A stretch of 64,000 bases of DNA from Aliarcobacter lanthieri (GTDB lineage Bacteria > Campylobacterota > Campylobacteria > Campylobacterales > Arcobacteraceae). Position 1 is the first letter of the stretch. Each line of letters opens with the position of its first letter. A program made the translations under genes and the position numbers. Where the stretch lies: assembly GCF_013201625.1 (NCBI RefSeq), contig NZ_CP053839.1:992001-1056000 (forward strand), read 5' to 3'. The notes beneath the pieces were generated by a model, which was given only the letters and a program-made list of their open reading frames with translations, searched no databases and was not told the DNA's origin. This document shows, one piece after another, positions 9,380 to 18,496 of this stretch.

Positions 9380-11148
9380 TAAATTAATTGCTGTTTTACA
9401 AATTCCATATAATGACCATTTATTTTTTCTAATTCTTCGTGCGTTCCACTTTGAACAAGTTTTCCATCATCTAACATATATACAAAAGAAGCATTTTTAA
9501 CTGTACTTAATCTATGTGCTATTGTGATAACAGTTTTTGATTTTAAAAATTCTTCTAAATCATTGAAAAGTCTTGTTTCTGTTTGTACGTCAAGTGCTGA
9601 TGTTGATTCATCAAATATTACTACACTAGGATTTGCTATTATCATTCTTGCAATAGATAATCTTTGTCTTTGTCCTCCACTAAGCCTAACACCAAGTTTA
9701 CCTACTATAGTATCAAGTTTATTTGGCATATTTTCTACTGTTTCTAAAAGTTGAGCTATTTTTAGTGCTTTATATATATTTTCATCACTTATATTTTTAT
9801 CACCCATTGTTATGTTAAATCGTAATGTATTATTAAATAAAATTGGCATTTGTAAGACTAGAAATATATTCTCTCTTAGGCTTTGTTTATCAATATTATC
9901 AATACTTATATTGTTATATAAAATATCTCCACTATCTTTTGCATAAAAACCAGCAATGATTTGAGAAATTGTAGTTTTTCCACTTCCACTAGCTCCAATA
10001 ATTGCTATTTTTTCACCTGCTTTTATATTAAAACTTATATTTTTTAGAGTTTCTTTATCTTTTGTATATGAAAAATGTAAGTTTTTTATAGAAATATCAA
10101 CTTTTTTTGAGTTATCTAATTTTATATTTCCGTTTTTTTCACATTTTAAATCTAGTACTTTATTTATTCTTCCTATTGCTGCTTTTGCACTTGCTAATGA
10201 GTATTGAATAGATAAAATATCTTGAACTGGAGTCATAACAAACCAAATATATCCAAACATAGCAAACATAAGTCCAATTGACAAATCACTATAAGCTACT
10301 AATAAAAGTCCAGTTGCTCTAAAAATTTCGAAAGCAAAAAGGAATATTGTATATGAAAATTTTTCATAAGCTACACTTTTATAGTTAAATTCATTTGAAG
10401 CTATTTTTATGTCATTCGCTTTTAAAATTGATTCTTTAAAAAAATCTTTTTCTTTATTACTTGCTTTTATTTGTGAGAATAGATCTAAAGTTTCATTTAT
10501 ATTATTTTGAAATACTTCAATAGAAGCATTTTCTTCTTTTTTTAATTCACCAGTTTTTCTTGCAATTTGTTTAGAAATTATTGCTAATGTTGGTTGTATT
10601 AAAAGTATCATTAAGCCTAAAATTAGGTTTATTTTTATAATTACAATAGCAACTGCAATAAGGGTTAAAATAGAAGTTATAAGTTTACTAGCTACTGAAA
10701 CTATAAAATTATCTAAAGTATTTACATCTGTTATTAAATTTGCAGCTATTTTTCCACTACCTAATGATTCATACTCATTCATAGTTACTTTTTCTAAATG
10801 ATTTAATAATCTTTTTCTTATATCAAAAATAACAATCTTTGACACTTTTGTAAATATTTTTGTTGTAATGACACTAAAAATAAAGTGTAGAAATCTTAAA
10901 ATTATTACTATTGCTGTAACAATTGCAATATAATAAAATGCATCACCACTACCGAAAAATCTATCTATATTATTTATAAAAAAGTCAGGTTTATTAAGTA
11001 AAACTTCATCTACTAATAAAGGTAAAAGTAGAGGAATAGGAACACTAATTAAAATTGCAATTATTGTAAAAAACTGTCCAAATAACAATGATTTTTTATT
11101 TTTAATAAGAAGTTTGTATATATATTTTAAAGATATTTTTTCATTCAT
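9379..11148 (-). CDS. ABC transporter, fused permease and ATPase (MsbA/multidrug-type half transporter)
   Basis: This 589-aa protein has a six-helix exporter domain (about 15-310) followed by an ATPase. It shows Walker A GASGSGKTT (about 385), the signature LSGGQRQR (about 487), Walker B VVIFDEST, and an H-loop in IAHRLST. It would act as a homodimer in the inner membrane. The substrate is unknown. It is not the essential lipid flippase copy, because a better msbA candidate sits at 47868-49577 beside pyrD. It is single and divergent from the small secreted protein at 11234. Confidence 0.9.
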   Translation of the reverse strand: MNEKISLKYIYKLLIKNKKSLLFGQFFTIIAILISVPIPLLLPLLVDEVLLNKPDFFINNIDRFFGSGDAFYYIAIVTAIVIILRFLHFIFSVITTKIFTKVSKIVIFDIRKRLLNHLEKVTMNEYESLGSGKIAANLITDVNTLDNFIVSVASKLITSILTLIAVAIVIIKINLILGLMILLIQPTLAIISKQIARKTGELKKEENASIEVFQNNINETLDLFSQIKASNKEKDFFKESILKANDIKIASNEFNYKSVAYEKFSYTIFLFAFEIFRATGLLLVAYSDLSIGLMFAMFGYIWFVMTPVQDILSIQYSLASAKAAIGRINKVLDLKCEKNGNIKLDNSKKVDISIKNLHFSYTKDKETLKNISFNIKAGEKIAIIGASGSGKTTISQIIAGFYAKDSGDILYNNISIDNIDKQSLRENIFLVLQMPILFNNTLRFNITMGDKNISDENIYKALKIAQLLETVENMPNKLDTIVGKLGVRLSGGQRQRLSIARMIIANPSVVIFDESTSALDVQTETRLFNDLEEFLKSKTVITIAHRLSTVKNASFVYMLDDGKLVQSGTHEELEKINGHYMEFVKQQLI

Positions 11149-11233
11149 AGGCTTATTATACTATTTTTAGATATAATCTATATACAATTATTATACAGTT
11201 CTTATTTACAATAAAAATAAAAATTGGGGATTT

Positions 11234-11476
11234 ATGAAAAGGCTTTTTATTTTAATTGTTTTATTGACAAGCTTTTTATTTGCAAAAGAGAACTATAGTC
11301 AGATGAGTACTCAAGAGCTAATAGAAATTATTGGCTTTGTTAGTGAAAAAGATAAGGCATCTTTTCTAAAAGAGTTAGAAATAAGAGTTCCAAAAATGAA
11401 TGTGAACGAGAAGATTCAATATGAAAAGAGATTACAAGAAATACCAGAAAGTAAACCTATAGAAGATGAAGAGTAA
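11234..11476 (+). CDS. small periplasmic protein, DUF1104-like
   Basis: This 80-aa protein has a clear signal peptide (KRLFILIVLLTSFLFA). The mature part is about 60 residues, helical and charged (MSTQELIEIIGFVSEKDKAS, then EIRVPKMNVNEKI). It resembles the small DUF1104 proteins of Helicobacter and Campylobacter. Its 3' end overlaps the response regulator start by 11 bases, so translation is coupled. It may be a periplasmic input for the sensor kinase, which is inference from position only. Confidence 0.6.
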   Translation: MKRLFILIVLLTSFLFAKENYSQMSTQELIEIIGFVSEKDKASFLKELEIRVPKMNVNEKIQYEKRLQEIPESKPIEDEE

Positions 11477-12134
11477 AATTTTATTACTAGAAGATGATTA
11501 TAATCTTAGTGAAACTGTTGCTGAATATTTTGAAGAACAGGGCTTTGAAGTAGTTTGTGTATTTGATGGAGAAGATGCAGCTTTTAAAGCTTATGAAGAA
11601 AACTTTGATTTATATTTATTTGATGTAAATGTTCCTAAGAAAAGAGGTTTTGAAGTTTTAAAAGAACTGAGAGATGAAGGTAAAACAACTCCAGCTATTT
11701 TTATAACATCTTTGAACTCTATGGATTCACTTGAAGAGGGATTTTTAAGCGGTTGTGATGATTATATAAGAAAACCATTTGAATTAAAAGAACTACTTTT
11801 AAGAGTGCAAACTCTAATTAAAAAGGAGTTCTCAAAGAAAAATGAGATTATACAAATTACACCAAATATAACTTTTAATTCTATTTCAAATGAATTAAAA
11901 TGTGATAATGAAGAAATAAAATTAAATTTAAAAGAATTAAAACTTTTAAAACTATTTTTACAAAATCCAAATGAACTTTTATCTCATGATAGAATTTATG
12001 ATTTTGTTTGGGATTATGATGAAGAGTATAGTGATAACTCTTTAAGAACTTATATTAAAAATATTAGAAAAGTTTTAGGAAAAGATAAAATTGTTAGCCT
12101 TAAAAAGCTCGGGTATAGATTTAACCAAGAGTGA
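11466..12134 (+). CDS. OmpR-family response regulator
   Basis: This is a 222-aa regulator. The receiver domain (1-118) has the acidic pair E9/D10-D11, the phospho-acceptor Asp53 in LFDVNVP, Thr81 and Lys103. The C-terminal winged-helix DNA-binding domain (about 128-222) ends in SLRTYIKNIRKVLG and LGYRF. It overlaps the upstream small secreted protein gene and the downstream kinase gene, so all three form one operon with the cytochrome gene that follows. Confidence 0.92.
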   Translation: MKSKILLLEDDYNLSETVAEYFEEQGFEVVCVFDGEDAAFKAYEENFDLYLFDVNVPKKRGFEVLKELRDEGKTTPAIFITSLNSMDSLEEGFLSGCDDYIRKPFELKELLLRVQTLIKKEFSKKNEIIQITPNITFNSISNELKCDNEEIKLNLKELKLLKLFLQNPNELLSHDRIYDFVWDYDEEYSDNSLRTYIKNIRKVLGKDKIVSLKKLGYRFNQE

Positions 12135-13278
12135 GACTAGAACCCTTTTAGGGTTTAGTCTTTTATACTCTTTTTTAGTTCTTGTTATCTTAGGTGTAGT
12201 AACATTTTTATATTATAAATTCCAAAAAGATTTAATGCTACAAGAAAAAAGACAAATTCTGCAAAATTATTCAAATAATCTTATTTCAAATTTAAAAGAA
12301 CTTCATATAAATATAGATAAATCAAAAATTTATCCACGAGATGATAGATTTAACTCAGCTATATTTGATAGTTCAAAAAAAGAGATTTTTTCTACCTTAG
12401 ATTTAAGAAATGTTAATTTAAATGAAGTTATATATTTAAAAGATAATTATATACATTTTATTAAAGAACCTGAATCTTATTATTTAGGAAGTAAATATGT
12501 GATTGTTGAAATATCTGATGATAAAATTTGGTTTGAAAGCATTAAATATAAAATGATAATATCTTTTCTAATAGCTTTTTTATTTATGTTATTTATTGGA
12601 TATCTTATAGCAAAAATGTTTTTAAAACCAATGAGAGATGCTTTACATTTACTTGATAGATTTATAAAAGATACAACTCATGAATTAAATACTCCTGTTA
12701 CTGCAATAATTTCAAATATTCAAATGATAGATAAAAATAGTTTAGATGAAAAACTAGCTAAAAAGATAAATAGAATAGAAATAGGAGCTAAAACAATTTC
12801 AAATATTTATGAGGATTTAACTTTTATATCATTAAATAATCAAATTATCTCAAATAATATAGAAATAAATTTAAGTGAACTCTTAAAACAAAGAGTTGAT
12901 TTCTTTTCAAGTATTGCAAGTTCTAAAAAGCTTAGTTTTAAATTAGATATAAAAGATAATATATTGATAGTTAGTGATCATAAGAAAATATCAAAACTAA
13001 TAGATAATCTTTTATCAAATGCTATAAAATATAATAAATATCAAGGGTTTATAAAAGTAAATTTAAAAGAGAAACTTTTAATTATTGAAGACAGTGGAAA
13101 AGGAATGAGTAAAGATAATATAAAAAATTTATTTGTTAGATATAAAAGATTTGATACAAGTGTAGGTGGTTTTGGAATAGGGCTAAATATTGTATCTATG
13201 ATAGCAAAAGAGTATGATTTAAAAATTGATGTTATCTCTAAACTTGAAGTTGGAACAAGGATAAAAATAAGATGGTAA
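12091..13278 (+). CDS. sensor histidine kinase
   Basis: This is a 395-aa kinase. It has TM1 at about 20-42, a short periplasmic segment of about 105 residues, and TM2 at about 153-175. The H-box is DTTHELNTPV with His197. The N-box is LLSNAIKYN, G1 is EDSGKGMS, and G2 is GGFGIGLNIV. No HAMP domain is evident. The only plausible start is TTG 12091, which overlaps the regulator gene by 44 bases. No good ATG or GTG lies before TM1, so the start is uncertain by a few codons. It is the partner of the 11466 regulator. Confidence 0.88.
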   Translation: MLALKSSGIDLTKSETRTLLGFSLLYSFLVLVILGVVTFLYYKFQKDLMLQEKRQILQNYSNNLISNLKELHINIDKSKIYPRDDRFNSAIFDSSKKEIFSTLDLRNVNLNEVIYLKDNYIHFIKEPESYYLGSKYVIVEISDDKIWFESIKYKMIISFLIAFLFMLFIGYLIAKMFLKPMRDALHLLDRFIKDTTHELNTPVTAIISNIQMIDKNSLDEKLAKKINRIEIGAKTISNIYEDLTFISLNNQIISNNIEINLSELLKQRVDFFSSIASSKKLSFKLDIKDNILIVSDHKKISKLIDNLLSNAIKYNKYQGFIKVNLKEKLLIIEDSGKGMSKDNIKNLFVRYKRFDTSVGGFGIGLNIVSMIAKEYDLKIDVISKLEVGTRIKIRW

Positions 13279-13610
13279 GAATTATATTTATTTTATTTTT
13301 TATTTTTAATTTTTCTTTTTCAAGCCCAAAAAACATATATGAACGAAATTGTGTAACTTGCCACAACAGAATATCTGTAACAATAGATAAATACTTTTAT
13401 CGATATTTACTTGAACATAGTAGTGAAGAAGAAGTAAAAAAAGCTATGTTTGAATTCTTGAAAAATCCTACTAAAGAGAAAAGTTTGATGTCAGAAGCAC
13501 TTATAAAAAGGTTTGGTTTAAAGAAAAAGACAAAACTAAGTGATGAAGAACTAAAAGAGGCTTTGGATATATATTGGGAACATTATAATCTATTTGGTAA
13601 ACTAAAATAG
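13272..13610 (+). CDS. small monohaem c-type cytochrome
   Basis: This 112-aa protein has a signal peptide (IIFILFFIFNFSFS) and one CVTCH haem site just after it, in NIYERNCVTCHNR. The rest is helical and Lys/Glu-rich, and no distal Met ligand is certain. It overlaps the kinase stop by 7 bases, so it belongs to the same operon. A redox or respiratory input to the two-component system is possible, as inference from context. Confidence 0.8.
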   Translation: MVRIIFILFFIFNFSFSSPKNIYERNCVTCHNRISVTIDKYFYRYLLEHSSEEEVKKAMFEFLKNPTKEKSLMSEALIKRFGLKKKTKLSDEELKEALDIYWEHYNLFGKLK

Positions 13611-13641
13611 ATTTGAGATTTTTTAAATCTCAAATCTATTT
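13605..13641. terminator. strong bidirectional terminator
   Basis: This is a perfect 17-bp stem (13605-13621 with 13625-13641) with a 3-nt loop. A CTCTTTTGATTTT tract follows on the plus strand. It overlaps the last codons of the cytochrome gene and the stop of the convergent PAS gene. Confidence 0.85.
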
Positions 13642-14031
13642 CTCTTTTGATTTTAACTCTTTGTAAAGTTTATCATGAACTTGGATCTCTTCTACACTAG
13701 CTTTTCTTCTACACGATAAAAACCCTTTTGTTCCTTCACTTGTTATTGTTGGAAAAATTGTTGCATATACCCAATAGTAGTCTCCACCTTTTGTAGCATT
13801 TTTTACATATCCAGTCCAAATCTCACCTCTTTTTATTGTTGCCCATAAATCTTTAAAAGCTGCCTTTGGCATATCTTTATGTCTTACAATATTATGAGGT
13901 TGTCCAATAAGTTCATCTACACTATATTCTGCTATTGTACAAAAATCATCATTTGCAAATATAATATGACCTTTTTCATCTGTTTCACTTACTAAAAAAG
14001 CATAATCATCTAATAAAATCTCTTTTGACAT
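13636..14031 (-). CDS. cetB: PAS-domain energy-taxis sensor, CetB/Aer-like
   Basis: This 131-aa protein is a single PAS domain with no membrane segment. It has the Aer/CetB pattern: HIIFANDDFCTIAEYS, then RHKDMPKAAF, then IWTGYVKNATKGGDYYWVYA, the Trp-containing stretch seen in FAD-binding Aer PAS domains. In C. jejuni CetB binds FAD and signals through the separate receptor CetA. Here it lies 11 bases downstream of a CetA-like MCP gene on the same strand. A redox or energy-taxis role is therefore well supported by family and context. Confidence 0.85.
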   Translation of the reverse strand: MSKEILLDDYAFLVSETDEKGHIIFANDDFCTIAEYSVDELIGQPHNIVRHKDMPKAAFKDLWATIKRGEIWTGYVKNATKGGDYYWVYATIFPTITSEGTKGFLSCRRKASVEEIQVHDKLYKELKSKEK

Positions 14032-14042
14032 TAACTAACTCC

Positions 14043-15443
14043 TTAGTTTACTTTTTTTGTTTTTGCATCTTCTACTAGCAGTTGAGCCATTTGAAGAGTT
14101 TCATTAGCAATATTTGCAACATTATTTGCTTCTGCAGCATTTTCTTGAGTTACTCTATCAAGCATAGAAACTGCATCATTTATTTGTTCAATTCCTTTTA
14201 ACTGCTCACTTGAAGCTTGGCTAACATCTTGAATAATAGTTATAGTCTCACCTATGAGTCTATTAAGATTATTATATCCATCTCTCATTTCATCAGATAT
14301 CTTTTTTCCTTCATTTGTTTTTGATGTAGCATTTTCTACTAACTCTTTTATCTCCTTAGCAGCTTCTGCACTTCTATTTGCAAGATTTCTTACTTCTTGA
14401 GCTACTACTGCAAATCCTTTTCCGGCTTCTCCTGCTGTTGCTGCTTCTACTGCTGCATTTAAACTTAGGATATTTGTTTGGAATGCTATTTGATCAATTA
14501 CTTCTATAGCTTCATTTATAGATTCAACTTTAGAATTTATTTCATCCATCGACAATGCTGTTCTATTTGCTAATGTTTCACCTAAAATTACAGACTCTTT
14601 TACATCTTTGCTTAAATTTGACATTTTGAAAGCATTTTCAGTATTGTTTTTTGTAATAGATGTGATTTCTTCAAGTGCAGCAGCTGTTTCTTCTAAAGAA
14701 GCTGCTTGAGAGTTTGCTTTTGATGCTAAGTTTTCAACACTTTTATTCATAACTAAAGAATTTCTTTCTAAAAGATTACCATTTTTAAGATTTTGTTTTG
14801 CATTACTATTTAGTTCACTACCAAGTTGATTTATTCTTTCCATAGTAAGTTTCATTTTACCTTTTAAAATAGGATTAATATTTACTTGCTTACTATAATC
14901 ATGTTCAGCATATAAACCAACAATTTCGACTAAATCTTCCATATTTTTATTTGCTCTTGATAACATATTATTTACAATATTTTTTAAAGTATGTACCATA
15001 AAATTATTTGTATTAGAATGAATTTGAGTTTGATATATACCTTGGGCAACTTTATCTAAAGCAATAACCATTTCTCCAAGTACATGCATATCATCTTTTC
15101 TCATTTTGTCATATTTATCAAAATAACAGTTAAGCTCTCTTAGCATATCACCAATATCATCATCTTTTATATATTCAGCTTTTCTAATGTGGTTTGTTCT
15201 ATAAAATACAAAGTCCATTAGATCATCTATATACTCTTTTACTCTAGTTATACCACCTACAACTCTTTTCATAGAGTTATAATTTATATATCCAACAATA
15301 ATTGCAAACACTATATTTACAGTTAATATTGAGATAACTTGATGGTCACTTAAAATAGCAACAATGCTAATAACAGCAAACCCAATTTGGCTAATAATCA
15401 TATTTAGCAAAAATCTTTTTCTTGTTGGTAGATTTACGAACAC
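14043..15443 (-). CDS. cetA: MCP signal transducer, CetA-like
   Basis: This 466-aa receptor has no periplasmic sensor domain. Two hydrophobic helices (about 11-30 and 33-52) form a hairpin, followed by a HAMP-like region and a helical linker. The signalling domain has its tip in [20 protein letters not shown]. That is the layout of CetA, which receives signals from the cytoplasmic PAS protein CetB. The cetB-like gene follows 11 bases downstream. There is no xWxxF tail; it ends [11 protein letters not shown]. Confidence 0.85.
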   Translation of the reverse strand: MFVNLPTRKRFLLNMIISQIGFAVISIVAILSDHQVISILTVNIVFAIIVGYINYNSMKRVVGGITRVKEYIDDLMDFVFYRTNHIRKAEYIKDDDIGDMLRELNCYFDKYDKMRKDDMHVLGEMVIALDKVAQGIYQTQIHSNTNNFMVHTLKNIVNNMLSRANKNMEDLVEIVGLYAEHDYSKQVNINPILKGKMKLTMERINQLGSELNSNAKQNLKNGNLLERNSLVMNKSVENLASKANSQAASLEETAAALEEITSITKNNTENAFKMSNLSKDVKESVILGETLANRTALSMDEINSKVESINEAIEVIDQIAFQTNILSLNAAVEAATAGEAGKGFAVVAQEVRNLANRSAEAAKEIKELVENATSKTNEGKKISDEMRDGYNNLNRLIGETITIIQDVSQASSEQLKGIEQINDAVSMLDRVTQENAAEANNVANIANETLQMAQLLVEDAKTKKVN

Positions 15444-15525
15444 TACGAAGTCCTTATTTTAGTCTTTAATATTGCTGAAATTATAAGATAATAATTCTTA
15501 AGTTTATGATAATTTTTTTCTTTTA

Positions 15526-16215
15526 CTATTTAAATAGAGTTGAACCAACTCTAATCATGTTTGATCCACATTCTATTGCTAAATCAAAATCATTGCTCAT
15601 CCCCATAGAACAATAAATTCCCCCTAAGATTTTAACATCATCGAATATCTTTTTGGTTACTAAAAAAGATTTTTTTATAGTTTCTCTATCTTCAGTATTT
15701 GCACCAATACTCATAATCCCTTTAAGAATAATATTTGGATAAAATTTAATAATTTTTTTATATATATCTAAAGCATCTTTTGGATCAACTCCAGATTTTG
15801 TATCTTCATAGGCAGAATTTATTTGAAGAAGACAAGACATTTTTTTATTTTTTATACTCAACTTTTTATTTAGTTCTTCGGCTAATTCTAAAGAATCTAA
15901 AGAGTGAACTAAAGTAGGGTTTAAATCTATAAGATTATTGATTTTATTTTTTTGTAAAGTACCTACAAAATGCCACTCAATAGGAAATTCTTCTAGTGCT
16001 TCACTTTTTATCTTTAAGTCTTGAACTTTATTTTCTCCAAAAGCTCTTTGACCAGCTTCATAAAGAGTTTTAATATCGTCAATAGTTGAATATTTTGAAA
16101 TTCCAATTATTTTTACAATGTGATGCTCTGATACTCTAAGTCTTGCTGCTTCAACTTTTGTTATCAAACTATCTAAATTTTTTGTTGCTCGTTTTTTATC
16201 CATTTTTTTATCCAT
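15526..16215 (-). CDS. yggS: PLP homeostasis protein, YggS/PROSC family
   Basis: This 229-aa protein is a fold-type III PLP-binding barrel with no second alanine-racemase domain. The PLP Lys lies in IIGISKYST. Other family motifs are AFGENKVQDL, WHFVGTLQKNKI, SMGMSNDFDLAI and the C-terminal RVGSTLF. The family buffers pyridoxal phosphate. Two in-frame starts exist because ATGGATAAAAAA is repeated in tandem. ATG 16215 lies inside the attachment-site repeat. ATG 16203 is just outside it and has a weak GGAT upstream. The gene was probably co-transcribed with rseP before the element inserted and may now depend on a promoter in the element's left end. Confidence 0.88.
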   Translation of the reverse strand: MDKKMDKKRATKNLDSLITKVEAARLRVSEHHIVKIIGISKYSTIDDIKTLYEAGQRAFGENKVQDLKIKSEALEEFPIEWHFVGTLQKNKINNLIDLNPTLVHSLDSLELAEELNKKLSIKNKKMSCLLQINSAYEDTKSGVDPKDALDIYKKIIKFYPNIILKGIMSIGANTEDRETIKKSFLVTKKIFDDVKILGGIYCSMGMSNDFDLAIECGSNMIRVGSTLFK

Positions 16216-16236
16216 TTAAAAATAATCTATTAATAT
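16208..16236. repeat. attL, 29-bp direct repeat (element/yggS junction)
   Basis: Identical to 42171-42199. Read on the minus strand it encodes the end of RseP (INRLFLNG-stop). Its right part holds the ATG of yggS at 16213-16215. On the element side, similarity to rseP continues past the core with a 3-bp gap (TGTAAAT against CATTGTAAAT). The element's own attP therefore carried a longer copy of the rseP 3' end. Confidence 0.85.
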
Positions 16237-16289
16237 TGTAAATAAATGCTTTGTATACCTTGTGTAATCGTATTTATTTATATTAATTA

Positions 16290-16329
16290 ATCCCTACTAA
16301 ATTAAATATTTTAGATAAAAAGTAGGGAT
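16290..16329. promoter_or_regulatory. inverted repeat near left end, candidate integrase arm site
   Basis: ATCCCTACT (16290-16298) pairs with AGTAGGGAT (16321-16329) around 22 bases. The same arms occur near the right end (42033-42072). In both places AAT and a TTATAG motif follow the right arm. Presence at both ends of the element suggests recombinase or excisionase binding, or an operator. Confidence 0.5.
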
Positions 16330-16465
16330 AATATTGTGTATTATAGAATATTATCTAACATACAATTAAATGTCCATAATTATATAAAATACTAGATTTG
16401 TATTACATGAATAGGATATAATCTTCACTGCAATTGATTGTAAGGAATATTTAAATACAATTTAA

Positions 16466-17283
16466 ACTAATAAAATTTATAAGAGTGAAGATATAGTTAT
16501 AAAGCAAGATTATAAAAAAATAGATCAGTTAAAGTTAAAATTAGATTCTTATCAACCATTAAATTCATCTATTATAAAAAATCTACATGAAGATTTAGTT
16601 CTTAGATGGACTTACCATTCAAATGCCATTGAAGGAAATACTTTAACACTAAAGAAACAAAAGTTACACTTGAAGGTATAACTATTGGAGGTAAAACTTT
16701 AAGAGAACATTTAGAAGCAATTAATCATAAAGATGAAATTTATTTTATAGAAGATTTAGCTCAAAAAGATGACAGATTATCTGAATATTCTATTAAACAA
16801 ATTCATTCTTTAATTCTAAAAAATATTGATGACGAAAATAAGGGTAAGTATAGAACAACTAATGTAATTATAAGTGGAGCAGAACATAAACCACCACAAA
16901 TTTTTGAAGTACAAAGCCAAATGCAAGAGTTTATAAAAAAGTACAATGAAAATATAACTAAATTACATCCAATAGAACTTGCTAGTTTTGTACATATTGA
17001 ATTTGTAAATATTCATCCTTTTATAGATGGAAATGGTAGAACTTCAAGACTTTTGATGAATTTAGAACTTATTAAAGCTGGTTTCCCACCTATTGTAATT
17101 GAGTTAGAAGATAGACTAGAATACTATAAAACTTTAGATATTACACTCACTACAAAAAAGATTATAAACCTTTTTTAGAACTTATGAAAAAAGTTATTGA
17201 AAAAAGTTATTGAAAAAAGTTATTGAAAAAAGTTATTGAAAAAAGTTATTGAAAAAAGTTTTGAACCATATTTTATGTTTTAA
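16466..17283 (+). pseudogene. broken Fic-domain AMP-transferase gene
   Basis: The conserved parts are IIKNLHEDLVLRWTYHSNAIEGNTLTL, the Fic motif HPFIDGNGRTSR near 17011-17046, and IVIELEDRLEYYKTLD. SNAIEG fits the N-terminal inhibitory motif (S/T)xxxE(G/N) of class II Fic proteins. Lesions are as follows. There is no ATG, GTG or TTG in the open frame before the conserved region. A 1-base deletion lies near 16651-16656. A second 1-base frameshift falls in the A run near 17155-17160, after which DYKPFLELMKKVIEKS continues in another frame. A 13-bp repeat expansion follows, before the remaining FEPYFMF-stop at 17283. It lies just inside the left end of the element. Confidence 0.88.
17186..17264 (+). 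repeat. 13-bp tandem repeat, five full copies
   Basis: The unit GTTATTGAAAAAA starts at 17193, 17206, 17219, 17232 and 17245. A partial unit lies before it, and a diverged unit (GTTTTGAA) lies at 17258. It falls in the 3' end of the broken fic gene. A single unit would encode the original VIEKSF, so the array looks like slippage expansion. The unit length is not a multiple of three, so each copy changes the frame. Confidence 0.9.
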
Positions 17284-17566
17284 ATCTTCAATAAAACTCA
17301 TTTCTTCTTTTTATACAAATTTTTATTCCATATCTTTTTAAAATATAGCTGTTATATAGACTTTATTATTAAAATTTAAATTATGTATCTTAAAATTATT
17401 AGTATAAAATTAATATTAAATAAATAATAATAAATTATAAATAGTATTTTTTTATTATAAATAATATAATTATTAGATATATTTAGTATTTATTTAATAA
17501 ATAATTAGTATAATATTAGTATGTAAAATTATATAATTATTATAAATACGTTATTTAAGGCATAAT
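17284..17566. other. extremely AT-rich non-coding stretch
   Basis: No gene is visible. The sequence is low-complexity, with repeated TTAGTAT and AATAATA words and almost no G or C between about 17340 and 17540. It may hold promoters for the small genes downstream or simply be untranslated spacer. I see no clear hairpin or iteron array. Confidence 0.5.
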
Positions 17567-17788
17567 ATGAGATATATTAAAATAATACTATCATATTCCA
17601 ATATAGATTGTGATAATAGTAAGAATTTAGAAATCTATAAATTTGACAAAAATAAGTCTGATTTAAATGAATTAAAAAAGATTGTTATTGATATAAATAA
17701 AAGTCAAAATGAAACTGTTTATTTGATAACAAATAAAGAAGATTTATTTGAATCTTTTAATAGGACTATTATCTTGTACAAAATATAA
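17567..17788 (+). CDS. small hypothetical protein
   Basis: This 73-aa protein is not recognised. It is soluble and Lys/Asn-rich, with beta-rich ends (IKIILSYS, TVYLITNK) and no signal or membrane segment. AAGG lies upstream of the ATG. It is followed 20 bases later by the 214-aa gene on the same strand, so the two probably form a transcription unit. Confidence 0.5.
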   Translation: MRYIKIILSYSNIDCDNSKNLEIYKFDKNKSDLNELKKIVIDINKSQNETVYLITNKEDLFESFNRTIILYKI

Positions 17789-17808
17789 TAATAAATTAGG
17801 AATAATAC

Positions 17809-18453
17809 ATGTCAATAGAATATAGTTTTGAAGAATTTTTTGAAAATATTCATCCGATTAATATCAACTTAAATAAGAATTTAGATAATTTAAATAAAGA
17901 TATTTTTAATATAAAAAATATTTTTATATTTAATATTGAACAAGTATTAAATAATTATGGAAGTATTTTTAAAATAGATATAAAAAGACTAGTAAAAGAT
18001 ACAGCATATAAAGTTAATAGCAAAAATGAATTGATAACTTTAATAAATGAAGACTTAATGTTAATAGATTTTAAACAGATAATTACTTCAAGATTGTGTA
18101 TAGTTTTTTATCGCTTAACCTATTTTGATATGGATGCTTCAAAAGCTTCTATTGGTAGGTTTTTTACTAATCTCTTTGGGAAAAGTGAATCTTTTAAAAT
18201 AAATTTGAATAGAAATACTGGTGGTTTGTTTTTCACAGATTTGAATAATAAAATTTTTAAGGGATATAGAATAAAAGATATTAAATTTGAAATACCATAT
18301 TCTATATATGATTTAAAAATTAGAATTGCAAAAAAACTTTTAAGTAATAATGTTAAAATAAACATAGTTGCAGATGCTGTTGATATAAAAGAGGAAGAAC
18401 TTAAAAATATTATTTATGGAAATTATTCTAATAAAATCCCAAATATTTTGTAA
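17809..18453 (+). CDS. hypothetical protein with C-terminal HTH-like segment
   Basis: This 214-aa protein is not recognised as a family. It has a good RBS (TAGGAA) and no signal peptide. The N-terminal part is Asn/Ile-rich. The middle has a Gly/Phe segment (ASIGRFFTNLFGKSES). The last 45 residues (RIAKKLLSNNVKINIVADAV, then IKEEELKNII) follow the pattern of an HTH or Rpn/transposase-associated tail in which the protein probes for a second helix. It is accessory cargo of the element. Confidence 0.55.
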   Translation: MSIEYSFEEFFENIHPININLNKNLDNLNKDIFNIKNIFIFNIEQVLNNYGSIFKIDIKRLVKDTAYKVNSKNELITLINEDLMLIDFKQIITSRLCIVFYRLTYFDMDASKASIGRFFTNLFGKSESFKINLNRNTGGLFFTDLNNKIFKGYRIKDIKFEIPYSIYDLKIRIAKKLLSNNVKINIVADAVDIKEEELKNIIYGNYSNKIPNIL

Positions 18454-18496
18454 AGTTATCTATATCCGTAAATATAAACACATTTTAAAATAGTAA

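Noticed and set aside
9379-11148. This ABC transporter as msbA
   Set aside because: The copy at 47868-49577 sits next to pyrD, the order I recall from C. jejuni, and is the better msbA candidate.
16208-16236. tRNA gene as integration target
   Set aside because: No cloverleaf or tRNA-like sequence occurs at either repeat. The core reads as the 3' end of rseP.
16921-17178. Separate 85-aa Fic protein
   Set aside because: It is only the middle part of the frameshifted fic gene. Conserved Fic sequence continues upstream in the same frame and downstream in another.
17186-17264. CRISPR array
   Set aside because: The 13-bp units are directly adjacent with no spacers, and there are no cas genes in the window.
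17340-17560. Iteron-type replication origin in the AT-rich stretch
   Set aside because: Repeated words such as TTAGTAT are short and irregular, as expected from composition alone. No Rep gene is adjacent.
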